Source: Symbiodinium natans
Taxonomy: Eukaryota; Sar; Dinophyceae; Suessiales; Symbiodiniaceae
NCBI GenBank assembly: GCA_905221605.1
Contig: CAJNDS010000313.1
Span: 347,478-411,477, forward strand
Direction of reading: 5' to 3'
DNA: 64,000 nt
Part shown: one piece after another, positions 18,789 through 29,700 of the stretch
Layout: each line of letters begins with the position of its first letter
Numbering within the stretch: position 1 is the first letter of the stretch
Notes under the pieces: generated by a model
What the model was told of the DNA's origin: nothing
Seen by the model: the letters and a program-made list of their open reading frames with translations, nothing else
The model's database searches: none
Position numbers and translations under genes: made by a program

Positions 18789-18854
18789 GGCACCCCTCTT
18801 CTGAGATGCACTCGCCCAGGCCTTTGCAGAGACACCAGGCTTTCCGCTCGGAGG
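18789..18854 (+). CDS. Candidate exon, product unknown
   Basis: TTTGCAG acceptor, GAGG|GTTTAGG donor, 22 open codons if the exon starts at 18789 (GTPLLRCTRPGLCRDTRLSA). A second frame (HPSSEMHSPRPLQRHQAFRS) is also open. Array orientation as for other exons. Confidence 0.38.
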
Positions 18855-18960
18855 GTTTAGGACTTCGTGTTTAGGGTTTAGGGAAGTTTAGGGTTTAGGG
18901 TTTAGGGTCTACATAGGGTTTAGGGTTCGTACTTCGGGTTGCGGGGGTTGAGGGTTTGAG
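18855..18960 (+). repeat. (TTTAGGG)n array, decayed
   Basis: Heptamers interrupted by short insertions. Confidence 0.8.
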
Positions 18961-19049
18961 ACAGTTAGAGAGTGCGCGCTTGTCAAGCTGAGGTGTTTAA
19001 TTTTTGAACGCTCACCAGGTGTAAAAGGGTGTAGGACCGTAGGGTTTCA

Positions 19050-20111
19050 GTGGTTCAGAGTTTAGGTTTCTGGGTCGATGTGATTCCGGTGAAGTGTCCG
19101 CGGGGTCACCTTTGGGCCTTTTTGCTTCAGGGGACCTCATGCGTCCGCTTGGGGGTGGTCCCATGTGGTTGACTACATATCCCGACGGCAATTCGATCAC
19201 CCTAAACCTTAAACCCTAAACCCTAAACCCTAAACCCAAAACCCATGAGCGCGCTGGCTGGCCATGCCTGCAGCAAGTCGGCCGTTCCTTGGGTCGTTGA
19301 GTTGCTCCTGTTGTGGAAGCAAGCAAGTAGACTGCGCCAGAGATGGGTTATGCATGCATGCATGTGCTGAAAGATGGCTTGCGAATATACCCTCGCCCTA
19401 GGGAGGCAGAGGCCACTTTGAGATGCCTCCCTCCACACCGGTGGCCGGGTGTGGGGCAGCTATGCTTCCGGCAAGTTACTGGCTGCCCTTGAGGCCAACG
19501 CGCCTATGGCCATGGCGTACGACAGCGGAGCTATGCGCCAACGTGTCCGCTGGTGGGCAGCCAGCACGTACCCAAGAGGTTGCAAAACCCGATACGTGCG
19601 GAATGCATCACAGGCAGGGGAGGCCTCGTCGTTCTCACAATCCTTGAGTCGTTGAGTTGCTTCTGTTGTGGTATCATGTACTTAGTAAGTAGACTGCGCC
19701 ATAGATGGGTTTTGCCGGTTGTGCATGCATGTGCTGGAACACTCACGGAACGCTGTTTGGAGGCCGCGTGGTTGAAAGGCGCAGTGGCGCTACTGCACAT
19801 GTTAAATGTTGCCTTGGATGGCTGTTTCTCTTGCACGGAGGCGTCCATCGCGTCAGCACGGCCACTCGATGTGATGACTGCCCAACCCGCGGGAAGTTGC
19901 TGCCCGAATGTGGAGCACTTCCCCCCGCCGTGGGGGTTCCGGTGATGTGTCCGCGGGGTCACCTTTGGGCCTTCTTGCTTCAGGGGAGCTCATGCGTCCG
20001 CTGGGGGGTGGTCCCAGGTGGTTGACCTCATATCCCGACGGCAATTCGATCGGCATGTCACTCATGCAAAGTAGGGGAGGCCCAGAGAGCCTTGCGAAGC
20101 GCAGCGGCTGA
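19050..20111 (+). pseudogene. Island with internally duplicated, possibly coding segments
   Basis: A ~120 bp segment (CGCGGGGTCACCTTTGGGCC, TTGCTTCAGGGGA, CCCGACGGCAATTCGATC) occurs at 19085-19200 and 19945-20055. A second segment (GTCGTTGAGTTGCTTCTGTT and TAGACTGCGCCATAGATGGG) occurs at 19293-19350 and 19646-19712. In the frame of the 19908-20111 ORF both copies of the first segment encode SAGSPLGL.ASG.LMRPLGGGP, so selection on a protein is possible. A 130-codon frame (19553-19945) also exists. I do not recognise the product. It could be a duplicated gene fragment. Confidence 0.35.
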
Positions 20112-20212
20112 AGCGCATTCCGCCCCCAAGGCCTTTGGCCGCCCTTAGTCTTTGGCTTCAAACCCCTATACTCGACGAAGTCCTATACCACTCCTATACC
20201 CCAAACCTCCTA

Positions 20213-20660
20213 GGGTTTAGGGTTTAGGGTTTAGGGTTTAGGGAAACTTTGGCCCTAAACCCTCATGCCAATAAAGCCTCAAAACCCTGAGGTCTTAGCC
20301 CCCACAGCCTGTGAACCTTGAAGAAGGCCAGCCGTCCATCACCTTCCGACGCTCGCGCTTCCTTAGCGCCTCATCAGGCCAGTGAGAGGGGGGGGGGGAT
20401 CCCTGGTGCAGGGCTTAGGGTTTAGGGTTTAGGGTTTAGGGTTTAGGGTTTAGGGTTTAGGGTTTAGGGTTTAGGGTTTAGGGCTTAGGGCTTAGGGCTT
20501 AGGGCTTAGGGGTTCCGAGGGTCTAGGGGGCCCCTATAAAGGAACATAGGGCCGGAATGGGAGCATATGCGCGGAAGGGTTTAGGGTTTAAGTGTTTTAG
20601 GGTTTAAAGTTTAGGGTTTAGGGTTTAAAGTTTAGGGTTTAGGGTTTAGGGGTTAGGGTA
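20213..20660 (+). repeat. (TTTAGGG)n arrays with variants
   Basis: 20213-20245, 20408-20512 (ending in CTTAGGG units) and 20578-20660 (mutated). Between them, 20246-20407 is unique and includes a 45 bp segment shared with 22098-22145. Confidence 0.88.
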
Positions 20661-20944
20661 GGGTTATAAATGTTCGGGTGTTTGGGGTTTAGGGCTTGAA
20701 TAGATGGTCCCCTCCCGGTATTGTGGTACATCTTTCGCGAAGTGTTCGTCGGGATCACATCGACCTGATCCCACAGATCCCACAGAGTTGTGTTAAGCGT
20801 TTGGGGTCGTCCAGAAATTTGGCGAGGTCGCAATCTAAAACAAATCCTAAAGCGCAACCAAGAATCTCACTCTCGCAGGTTGTCATGAACGTTTGGGCTC
20901 CCATGAACCCCCCAACTTCTCAACCCAAGCCCTCTGCAACCCCC
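20661..20944. other. Spacer, no gene recognised
   Basis: Overlapping open frames on both strands (20639-20959) without recognisable features. Confidence 0.3.
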
Positions 20945-21020
20945 AACCCTAAACCCTAAACCCTAAACCCCAAAACCCCAAAACCCCCATGCTCTAAATC
21001 CTCTTCAACCGCACCGTCAG

Positions 21021-21084
21021 AAGCAGCCTCGCCGCAGCGCGCGGCAGCCTGCACGGCCTGTTTACTTCTTGGATGGACCGTGGG
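21021..21084 (+). CDS. Candidate exon, product unknown
   Basis: CCGTCAG acceptor at 21020, donor GGG|GTTCTAGG. Reads KQPRRSARQPARPVYFLDGP then W, open over the island. CCCTAAA upstream, TTTAGGG-like downstream. Confidence 0.38.
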
Positions 21085-21309
21085 GTTCTAGGGTTTAGGA
21101 TTTAGGGCACTAACCCACAAGCACCCCACCCCCTGGTAAACCCTCATACCCTCGGGAGCGAGATTATGTAACCCCAAACCCAAACCCTCAACCCTTGTAA
21201 GCCTACAAAGCCCTAAACCAAAAAATGCACAAACCTTAAATCCCTAAAGCCTCAAATCCCCGAACCTCCCGGTCAATCCGAAACCCATAAGGCCCAACAA
21301 GCCCCAGAC

Positions 21310-21510
21310 TCAACCTAGACCCTAAACCCTCAACCCCTCAACCCTAAACCCTAGAGCCTAAATCCTAACCCGTAAACCGTAAACCCTAAACCCTAGACCC
21401 TAAACCCTACACCCTACACCCCACACCCTAAACCCTAACCCCAAACCCTAAACCCTAAACTCTATACCCTATACCCTAAACCCGAAACCCTAAATCCTCA
21501 ACCCTAAACC
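21310..21510 (-). repeat. CCCTAAA array, irregular
   Basis: Many variants (CCCTACA, CCCGAAA, CCCTATA). The preceding 21085-21310 is decayed heptamers and spacer. Confidence 0.85.
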
Positions 21511-21527
21511 GCACAGCCGACATGCAG

Positions 21528-21578
21528 ACCGGCCGCCGCGCTCCCACCGTTCGAGCGGAGAAGGATGTCACGTGGCGG
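21528..21578 (+). CDS. Candidate exon, product unknown
   Basis: ATGCAG acceptor, CGG|GTGTGT donor, 17 codons phase 0: TGRRAPTVRAEKDVTWR. Downstream region is TTTAGGG-like and decayed. Confidence 0.35.
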
Positions 21579-22348
21579 GTGTGTCATAGGGCTGAACTTG
21601 GGGGTTTAGGGTTGCTTTTACGGTTTTGGGTTTGTAGGGCTTAGGGTTTTTCTAGGGTTTTAGGGTTTAGAGTTTCGGGTTTAGGGCAAGCATAAACCCG
21701 AAATCCTACCCCAAATAACCCCCACTGCTTTAGGTCATAGGAGTCTTATGAATGTCGGGCTTCAAGGCCAAGAGGTCGGATTAACACCCTAAGCCCTGGA
21801 GCCTAACACCCCAAACGGTCTAGGATTTAGGGTTTACGGTTGAGGGATAGGGCGTAGGAACTAGGGCTTTTGGGGGGGGGGGGGGGGGGGGGCTAGGGTT
21901 TAGGGTTTAGGGTTTAGGGTTTAGGGTTTAGGGTTTAGGGTTTAGGGAACATGGCCCCCGATTTCCGGGGGACTTCTTTGATTTTAATCCTTGAACCCTG
22001 CACCCTGGAGCCGCCAAACCCAAAGCCCGGAATTCTAAACCCTTAGGGTTTAGGGTTTAGGGTTTAGTGTTTAGGGTTTAGTTCAGGGTTCAGGGTTTAG
22101 GGAAACTTTGGCCCTAAACCCTCATGCCAATGAAGCCTCAACCCTATCTCTAAACCCTAAACCCTTAATTAGCCCTAAACCCCTAAACCCTAAATCCTTC
22201 AGGCAGTTAGGGCAAGAGTTGCTGATGTGCCTGCAACGATGTGTTCCTTAAATTGGCGGCATTGGGGCCTGCAGGGGAGATATCCCCCAAATCCTAAACC
22301 CAAAGCCCTCTGAAAGTAGGGATTTTGGGGGGGGGCTTGAGGCTTAGG
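21579..22348. other. Spacer with short arrays
   Basis: Contains a G run (21871-21892), (TTTAGGG)n at 21893-21948, and a copy (22098-22145) of the 45 bp segment found at 20240-20285 (GGGAAACTTTGGCCCTAAAC then CCTCATGCCAAT). No gene seen. Confidence 0.4.
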
Positions 22349-22353
22349 GGGGA

Positions 22354-22772
22354 ACCCTAAACCCTAAACCCTAAACCCTAAACCCTAAACCCTAAACCCT
22401 AAACCCTAAACCCTAAACCCTAAACCCTAAACCCTAAACCCTAAACCCTAAACCCTAAACCCTAAACCCTAAACCCTAAACCCTAAACCCTAAACACCCT
22501 AAACCCTAAACCCTAAACCCTAAACCCTAAACCCTAAACCCTAAACCCTAAACCCTAAACCCTAAACCCTAAACCCTAAACCCTAAACCCTAAACCCTAA
22601 ACCCTAAACCCTAAACCCTAAACCCTAAACCCTACTAAACCCTAAACCCTAAACCCTAAACCCTAAACCCTAAACCCTAAACCCTAAACCCTAAACCCTA
22701 AACCCTAAACCCTAAACCCTAAACCCTAAACCCTAAACCCTAAACCCTAAACCCTAAACCCTAAACCCTAAA
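22354..22772 (-). repeat. Longest (CCCTAAA)n array of the window
   Basis: About 60 heptamers with only two phase interruptions (AACACCC near 22495 and CTACTAAACC near 22633). It lies directly upstream of the V-ATPase c gene. Confidence 0.97.
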
Positions 22773-22833
22773 CCCCCTTCTTGCCGCAAAAGATACAGGT
22801 CACGCCCAACCGCTTTGCCCCTGCTGCCGAGCC

Positions 22834-23440
22834 ATGTCGTTCCACGGGCAGGACGATGCCGGGATGAAAGGCGCCATGCTCTCGGCCCTACTGCCTCTGT
22901 TGGGAACCGGCCTCGGATTCTACTACCTTGTTGCCGGGGTAACTCGGTAGGCCCTTGGGACATTTTGTATTTTCCCTTTTTTGGGGTTTAAGAGGATCAT
23001 ATTCAGGAATATCTTTTCTGAGGGTGTTTTAAGGGCCATCCTAGGTAAAGAAGGCCAAGGCGGAAGTGGAAGGCTGTTCCATCGACAGGCACACCGTTGT
23101 GAGCAGCATCATGCTGGCTGTGTGCACACTCTACGGCTTCGTCGGCGCCGCCGTCATCCTCGCCGACCTTGGCAAGGACCCGGCCTTACCCGCGAACTCC
23201 GCCTGCGCCGCGGGCCTGGTGAATGGCCTCTCCTCAGCAATCTCGGCCATAGGCCAGGGATATTTCTCAGCCAGGGCCGTGGAGGCAGGGGCCCGGCAGC
23301 CGCGCAGCTTCGTTGCGTTCGTCTTGATCTTGATTTACATCGAGGCCTTTGCCCTCTACGGCCTCGTTGTCAGCCTCGTCATCGGTGGCGTCGCCATCCA
23401 GGCGGGTTCTTTGGGCCTTGGGGGAGCTTGGGGAGACTGA
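22834..23440 (+). CDS. V-type H+-ATPase subunit c (proteolipid), two exons
   Basis: Forms the proton-carrying c-ring of the membrane V0 sector of the vacuolar ATPase. Exon 1 22834-22938 (35 codons, ATG in GAGCCATGTCG), intron 22939-23044 (GTAACTCGG to CATCCTAG, phase 0), exon 2 23045-23440 with TGA at 23438. Total 166 aa, the usual size of the family. Four hydrophobic helices are visible: LSALLPLLGTGLGFYYLVAG; SSIMLAVCTLYGFVGAAVIL; AAGLVNGLSSAISAIGQGYF; and FVLILIYIEAFALYGLVVSL. The last matches the signature helix 4 with the essential Glu in IYIEAFALYGL. The loop SARAVEAGARQPRSF corresponds to the conserved G(V/A)RANAQQPKLF loop. Unlike its neighbours, the 106 bp intron carries no telomere array. 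N-terminal extent is chosen from the first in-frame ATG; the frame is open further upstream. Confidence 0.88.
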
Positions 23441-23627
23441 TCGCCCGCCGTAGCCGTCTGGTCTCCCTCAACACTAAACCCTAAAGCCTAACCCTAAACC
23501 CCAACCCTGAACCCTAAACCTAAATCCTAAACCCTCGTAAGTCTCGCCATATGTGTCTATTGTATATCTAGGAAGGTTCGATAGTTAGAGGAGCATCTCT
23601 TGGTTGACTCAGAAGCAAGCACACCAG
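23441..23627. other. Intergenic or intronic spacer between the two proteolipid genes
   Basis: Short CCCTAAA-like stretch (23473-23535), then unique DNA. No ATG in frame with the next exon is seen, so the first exon of the following gene is missing from my model. Confidence 0.4.
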
Positions 23628-23740
23628 AGGATCAGACCGATCTTCCTACGGGGGCCCTGGTGCCTTCCACCAGCAGCTTCCTCCTCGCTACTTTAGGCGG
23701 CGTGGTTGGCTCCACAGCCTCAGGCTGTGCGATCATGGAG
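23628..23740 (+). CDS. c-like gene, helix 1 exon
   Basis: CACCAG acceptor, GAG|GTAGCTTGG canonical donor in phase 0. Contains the Gly-rich helix SFLLATLGGVVGSTASGCAI. An in-frame stop lies upstream at about 23583, so the exon must start after it. Confidence 0.6.
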
Positions 23741-26700
23741 GTAGCTTGGTTTGTTTCTTGAGCTCCATTTCTTACGCTGCGCTTCAAGAAAATCGGGGGC
23801 TTGAAGTCTAGGGGTTTCGGGCCCTTTCAGGCCTATAGGAGAGTCGTCTCTCTGTCCTAGCTTGCAAGAGAGCTACCCTAAACCCTAAACCCTAAACCCT
23901 AAACCCTAAACCCTAAACCCTAAACCCTAGACCCTAGACCCTAGACCCTAAACCCTAAACCCTAAACCCTAAACCCTAAACCCTAAACCCTAAACCCTAA
24001 ACCCTAAACCCTAAACCCTAAACCCTAAACCCTAAACCCTAAACCCTAAACCCTAAACCCTAAACCCTAAACCCTAAACCCTAAACCCTAGACCCTAGAC
24101 CCTAGACCCTAGACCCTAAACCCCAAACCCTAAACCCTAAACCCTAAACCCTAAACCCTCAACCCAACTGCAGATGACCGTTGGGGCGCCGCACATGGCG
24201 ATGCGGGCGATGCTTCCAGTCGTCTTCAATGGTGTCACTGGTATCTACGGCCTGATTCTTGGCAGCCCAGTGGTACCCTTTTCCCTTCTTGGAACAAGTT
24301 TAAAATAATTCGTAGCCAGGTACTTGGGCCCTAAAGCTATTTTTTTTGGAGTACCCTTTTCCCGTCTCCCTTATGAAGTAACCAGCCCCAAAGGGTGCCC
24401 CCATTGTAAAATGGTTCCTGGGCTACCAAGCACATAGTATATACTTGGGCCCTCAACTACATACAGGAACCCCTTCATGGCTGGTTACAGGGCTACCAAG
24501 GATTAATGCCATCGTGGACACGCAGCCGTGGCCGCCGAGCGGAAACGACTGGGCAGCTGGGATCCTCTACCTCCTCTCAAGCGCAGGCTTCCCCGACTTC
24601 GGGTTTAGGGTTTAGGGTTTAGGGTTGAGGGTTGAGGGTTGAGGGTTGAGGGTTTAGGGTTTAGGGTTTATATAGGGTTTATGTACGTAGGACCTCTATG
24701 TATAGTGTGGGAAATCCCCTTCTGTATGTCTCTATATATATATATATACTTACAGGAATCTATAATTAAAATATTTAAGAAATAAACTTTTTAAGTTTTA
24801 TAAATTTTACTCTTAAGGCAAAATCTTTAAAATTTATAAAATGTATAAAATTTATAAAATTTATAAAGCTTCCTTCTAAACTTGAGCAAACCAGGCTTTT
24901 ATAAATTTCACCTTAAGGGAAAAATTTATAAATTTATAAAAATTATAAAGTTTTGGGTTCAGGCGTCCCGGGAAACCTTTAAAATTTAAAAAATTTTATA
25001 AAATTCATAAAATTTATAAAAATTTATAAAATTTATAAAGCTTCCTTCTAAACTTGAGCAAGCCAGGCTTTATAAATTTTATAAATTTTATAAATTTCAC
25101 CTTAAAGGGTAAAATGTATAAAATTTATAACACTTATAAAGTTTTGGGTTCAGGCGTCCCGGGAAACCTTTAAAATTTATAAAATTTATAAAATTTATAA
25201 AATTTATAAAATTTATAAAATTTATAAAATTTATACAGCTTCCTTCTAAACTTGAGCAAACCAGGCTTTATAAATTTTAGAAATTTTATAAATTTCACCT
25301 TAAAGGGTAAAATTTATAAAATTTATAAAATTTATAAAATTTATAAAATTTATAAAGTTTTGGGTTCAGGCGTCCCGGGAAACCTTTAAAATTTATAAAA
25401 TTTATAAAATTTATATAATTTATAAAATTTATAAAGCTTCCTTCTAAACTTGAGCAAACCAGGCTTTATAAATTTTATAAATTTTATAAATTTCACCTTA
25501 AAGGGTAAAATTTATAAAATTTATAAAATTTATAAAGTTTTGGGTTCAGGCGTCCCGGGAAACCTTTAAAATTTATAAAATTTGCAAAATTTATAAAATT
25601 TATCAAATTTATAAAATTTATAAAGCTTCCTTCTAAACTTGAGCAAACCAGGCTTTATAAATTTTATAAATTTTATAAATTTCACCTTAAAGGGTGAAAT
25701 TTATAAAATTTATAAAATTTATAAAGTTTTGGGTTCAGGCGTCCCGGGAAACCTTTAAAATTTATAAAATTTATAAAATTTATACAATTTATAAAATTTA
25801 TAAAGCTTCCTTCTAAACTTGAGCAAACCAGGCTTTATAAATTTTATAAATTTTATAAATTTCACCTTAAAGGGTAAATTTTATAAAATTTATAAAATTT
25901 ATAAAGTTTTGGGTTCAGGCGTCCCGGGAAACCTTTAAAATTTTTAAAATTTATAAAGTTTATAAAATTTATAAAATTTATAAAATTTATAAAATTTATA
26001 AAATTTATAAAATTTATAAAATTTATAAATTTTATAAAGCTTCCCTCTAAACTTGAGCAAACCAGGCTTTATAAGTTTTATAAATTTTATAAATTTCACC
26101 TTCAGGGTAAAATTTATAAAATTTATAAAACTTATAAAGTTTTGGGTTCAGGCGTCCCGGGAAACCTTTAAAATTTATAAAATTTATAAAATTTATAAAA
26201 TTTATAAAGCTTCCTTCTAAACTTGAGCAAACCAGGCTTTATAAATTTTATAAATTTTATAAATTTCACCTTAAGGGTAAAATTTATAAAATTTATAAAA
26301 TTTATAAAGTTTTGGGTTCAGGCGTCCCGGGAAACCTTTAAAATTTATAAAATTCATAAAATTTATAAAAATTTATAAAGCCTGGTTTGCTCAAGTTTAG
26401 AAGGAAGCTTTATAAATTTTATAAATTTTATAAATTTTTCCCTTAAGGTGAAATTTATAAAATTTATAAAATTTATAAAGCCTGGTTTGCTCAAGTTTAG
26501 AAGGAAGCTTTATAAATTGTATAAATTTTATAAACTTTATAAATTTTATAAATTTTACCGGGACGCCTGAACCCAAAACTTTATAATTTTTTTAAATTTT
26601 ATAAGTTTTACCCCTTAAGGTGAAATTTTATAAAATTTATAAAACTTATAAAGCCTGGTTTGCTCAAGTTTAGAAGGAAGCTTTATAAATTTTATAAATT

Positions 26701-29700
26701 TTATAAATTTTACAAATTTTGCAAATTTTATAAATTTTAAAGGTTTCCCGGGACGCCTGAACCCAAAACTTTATAAATTTTATAAATTTTATAAATTTTA
26801 CCCTTTAAGGTGAAATTTAAAGAATTTATAAAATTTATAAAGCCTGGTTTGCTCAAGTTTAGAAGGAAGCTTTATAAGTTTTATAAATTTTATAAATTTT
26901 ATAAATTTTGCAAATTTTATAAATTTTAAAGGTTTCCCGGGACGCCTGAACCCAAAACTTTATAAATTATATAAATTTTAGAAATTTTACCCTTTAAGGT
27001 GAAATTTATAAAATTTTATATTTTATAAAGCCTGGTTTGCTCAAGTTTAGAAGGAAGCTTTATAAATTATATAAATTTTATAAATTTATAAATTTTAAAG
27101 GTTTCCCGGGACGCCTGAACCCAAAACTTTATTAATTTTAAAAATTTTATAAATTTTATAAATTTTACCCTTTAAGGTGAAATTTATAAAATTTCTAAAA
27201 TTTATAAAGCCTGGTTTGCTCAAGTTTAGAAGGAAGCTTTATAAATTTTATAAATTTTATAAATTTTATAAATTTTATAAATTTTAAAGGTTTCCCGGGA
27301 CGCCTGAACCCAAAACTTTATAAATTTTTATAAATTTTATAAATTTTACCCTTAAGGTGAAATTTATAAAATTTATAAAATTTATAAAGCCTGGTTTGCT
27401 CAAGTTTAGAAGGAAGCTTTATAAATTTTACAAATTTTATAAATTTTATAAATTTTATAAACTTTAAAGGTTTCCCGGGACGCCTGAACCCAAAACTTTA
27501 TAAATTTTATAAATTTTATAAATTTTATAAATTTTATAAATTTTATAAATTTTATAAATTTTACCCTGAAGGTGAAATTTTTAAAATTTATAAAATTTAT
27601 AAAGCCTGGTTTGCTCAAGTTTAGAAGGAAGCTTTATAAATTTTATAAATTTTATAAATTTTATAATTTTTTAAATTTTATAAATTTTTATAAATTTTAT
27701 AAATTTTAAAGGTTTCCCGGGACGCCTGAACCCAAAACTTTATAAATTTCATAAATTTTATAAATTTTTCCCTTAAGGTGAAATTTATCAAATTCATAAA
27801 AATTTTTCAAGCCTGGTATGCTCCAGTTTAGAAGGAAGCTTTATAAATTTCAAAAATTTTATAAATTTTCAAGGTTTCCCGGGACGCCTGAACCCAAAAC
27901 TTTATAAATTTTATAAATTTTACAAATTCTACCCTTTAAGGTGAAAATAAATTTATAAAATTTAGAAAGCCTGGTTTGCTCAAGTTTAGAAGGAAGCTTT
28001 ATAAATTTTATAAATTTTATAAATTTTTTTCGTAAATTTTATAAATTTTATAAATTTTAAAGGTTTCCCGGGACGCCTGAACCCAAAACTTTATAAATTT
28101 TTGAAATTTTATAAATTTTACCCTTTAAGGTGAAATTTATAAAAATTTATAAAATTTATAAAGCCAGGTTTGCTCAAGTTTAGAAGGAAGCTTTATAAAT
28201 TTTATAAATTGTATAAATTTTAAAGGTTTCCCGGGACGCCTGAACCCAAAACTTTATAAATTTTATAAATTTTATAAATTTTACCCTTTAATGTGAAATT
28301 TATAAAATTGATAAAATTTATAAAGCCTGGTTTGCTCAAGTTTAGAAGGAAGCTTTTTAAATTTTATAAATTTAATTAATTTTTATAAATTTTATAAAAG
28401 GTTTCCTGGGACGCCTGAACCCAAAACTTTATAAATTTTTATAAATTTTATAAATTTTACCCTTTAAGGTGAAATTTATAAAATTTATAAAATTTATAAA
28501 GCCTGGTTTGCTCAAGTGTAGAAGGAAGCTTTATAAACTTTTTAAATTTTGTAAGTTTTATAAATTTTATAAGTTTTATAAATTTTAAAGTTTCCCGGGA
28601 CGCCTGAAACCCAAAACTTTATAAATGTTGATAAATTTTATAAATTTTACTCTTAAGGTGAAATTTATACAATTTATAAAATTTGTAGAATTTATACAAT
28701 TTATAAAGCCTGTTTGCTCAAGTGTAGAAGGAAGCTTTATAAATTCAATACTTTAAATAGTTTAAATATTTTACTCATGGAAGCGATACTCATTTAAAAC
28801 AATTCCATTACTTCAATGAATTAAGCTATTTAACGGGACTTCTTCACTTCAAACTCTCCCGCGTCTCTGATGAAGTATGTCCCCTGTGAGGGCTTGGAAT
28901 TCGTTTGCTTGCGAAGAGGTGCGGGGATGAGGCGGAAGAAGGAATGATGAAATTATTTAAATCATGTGAATTATTTAAATTATTGAAATTAATTAAATGG
29001 TCTGGCTGTTGGAGTAATGATTTTATTTGAATAATTAAATTCTGGAGCCCCCAAAATAATTTAAATAATTAAATTGTTTAAATTATTTAATTTATTTTTG
29101 GTGCCTACCGAATTTAATTATTTAAATAAATTCATTCCTCCAACAGCCAGACCGTTCAAGTAATTTAGATTATTTAAATAATTTAAACCATTTAAATAAT
29201 TTAAACAAAAAATTTAATTATTCAAATCCCTGATTTGAATAATTAAATTCTTTTGGGAGGCCACAGAATTTTTCTAATTTAATTATTTAAGTCCCTGATT
29301 TGAATAATTAAATTCTTTTGGGAGGCCCCAGAACTTACATACTTTAATTATTCAAATCCCTGATTTGAATAATTAAATTCTTTTGGGGGGCACCAGAATG
29401 AAATTATTTTATGTTTTACAAACTCTATTTTTTGCATTATTAACTTATGGTATTCTGTTCACCACCCAGAATTCATTCCAGAGGTTACAATATTAATACG
29501 AGAATGAAGTGAACATGTGAACGAATGAACTGGGCGTTCTTTGTATTCTCTTTTTGCGCGCCCCTTAAACACTATTGTCTTCTTTCAACTAATCTCAACA
29601 GATACAGTGAATGAAATGAACGTGTGATCTGTGATTTAGCGAAAGAAAGAAGATAATGGGGGCGTTCATTTCACTTTGTTCATTCACTTTCTATTTTAGT

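Noticed and set aside
27406-27618. Minus-strand frame with KFIKFIKFIK pattern
   Set aside because: It is a translation of the AATTTATAA satellite filler.
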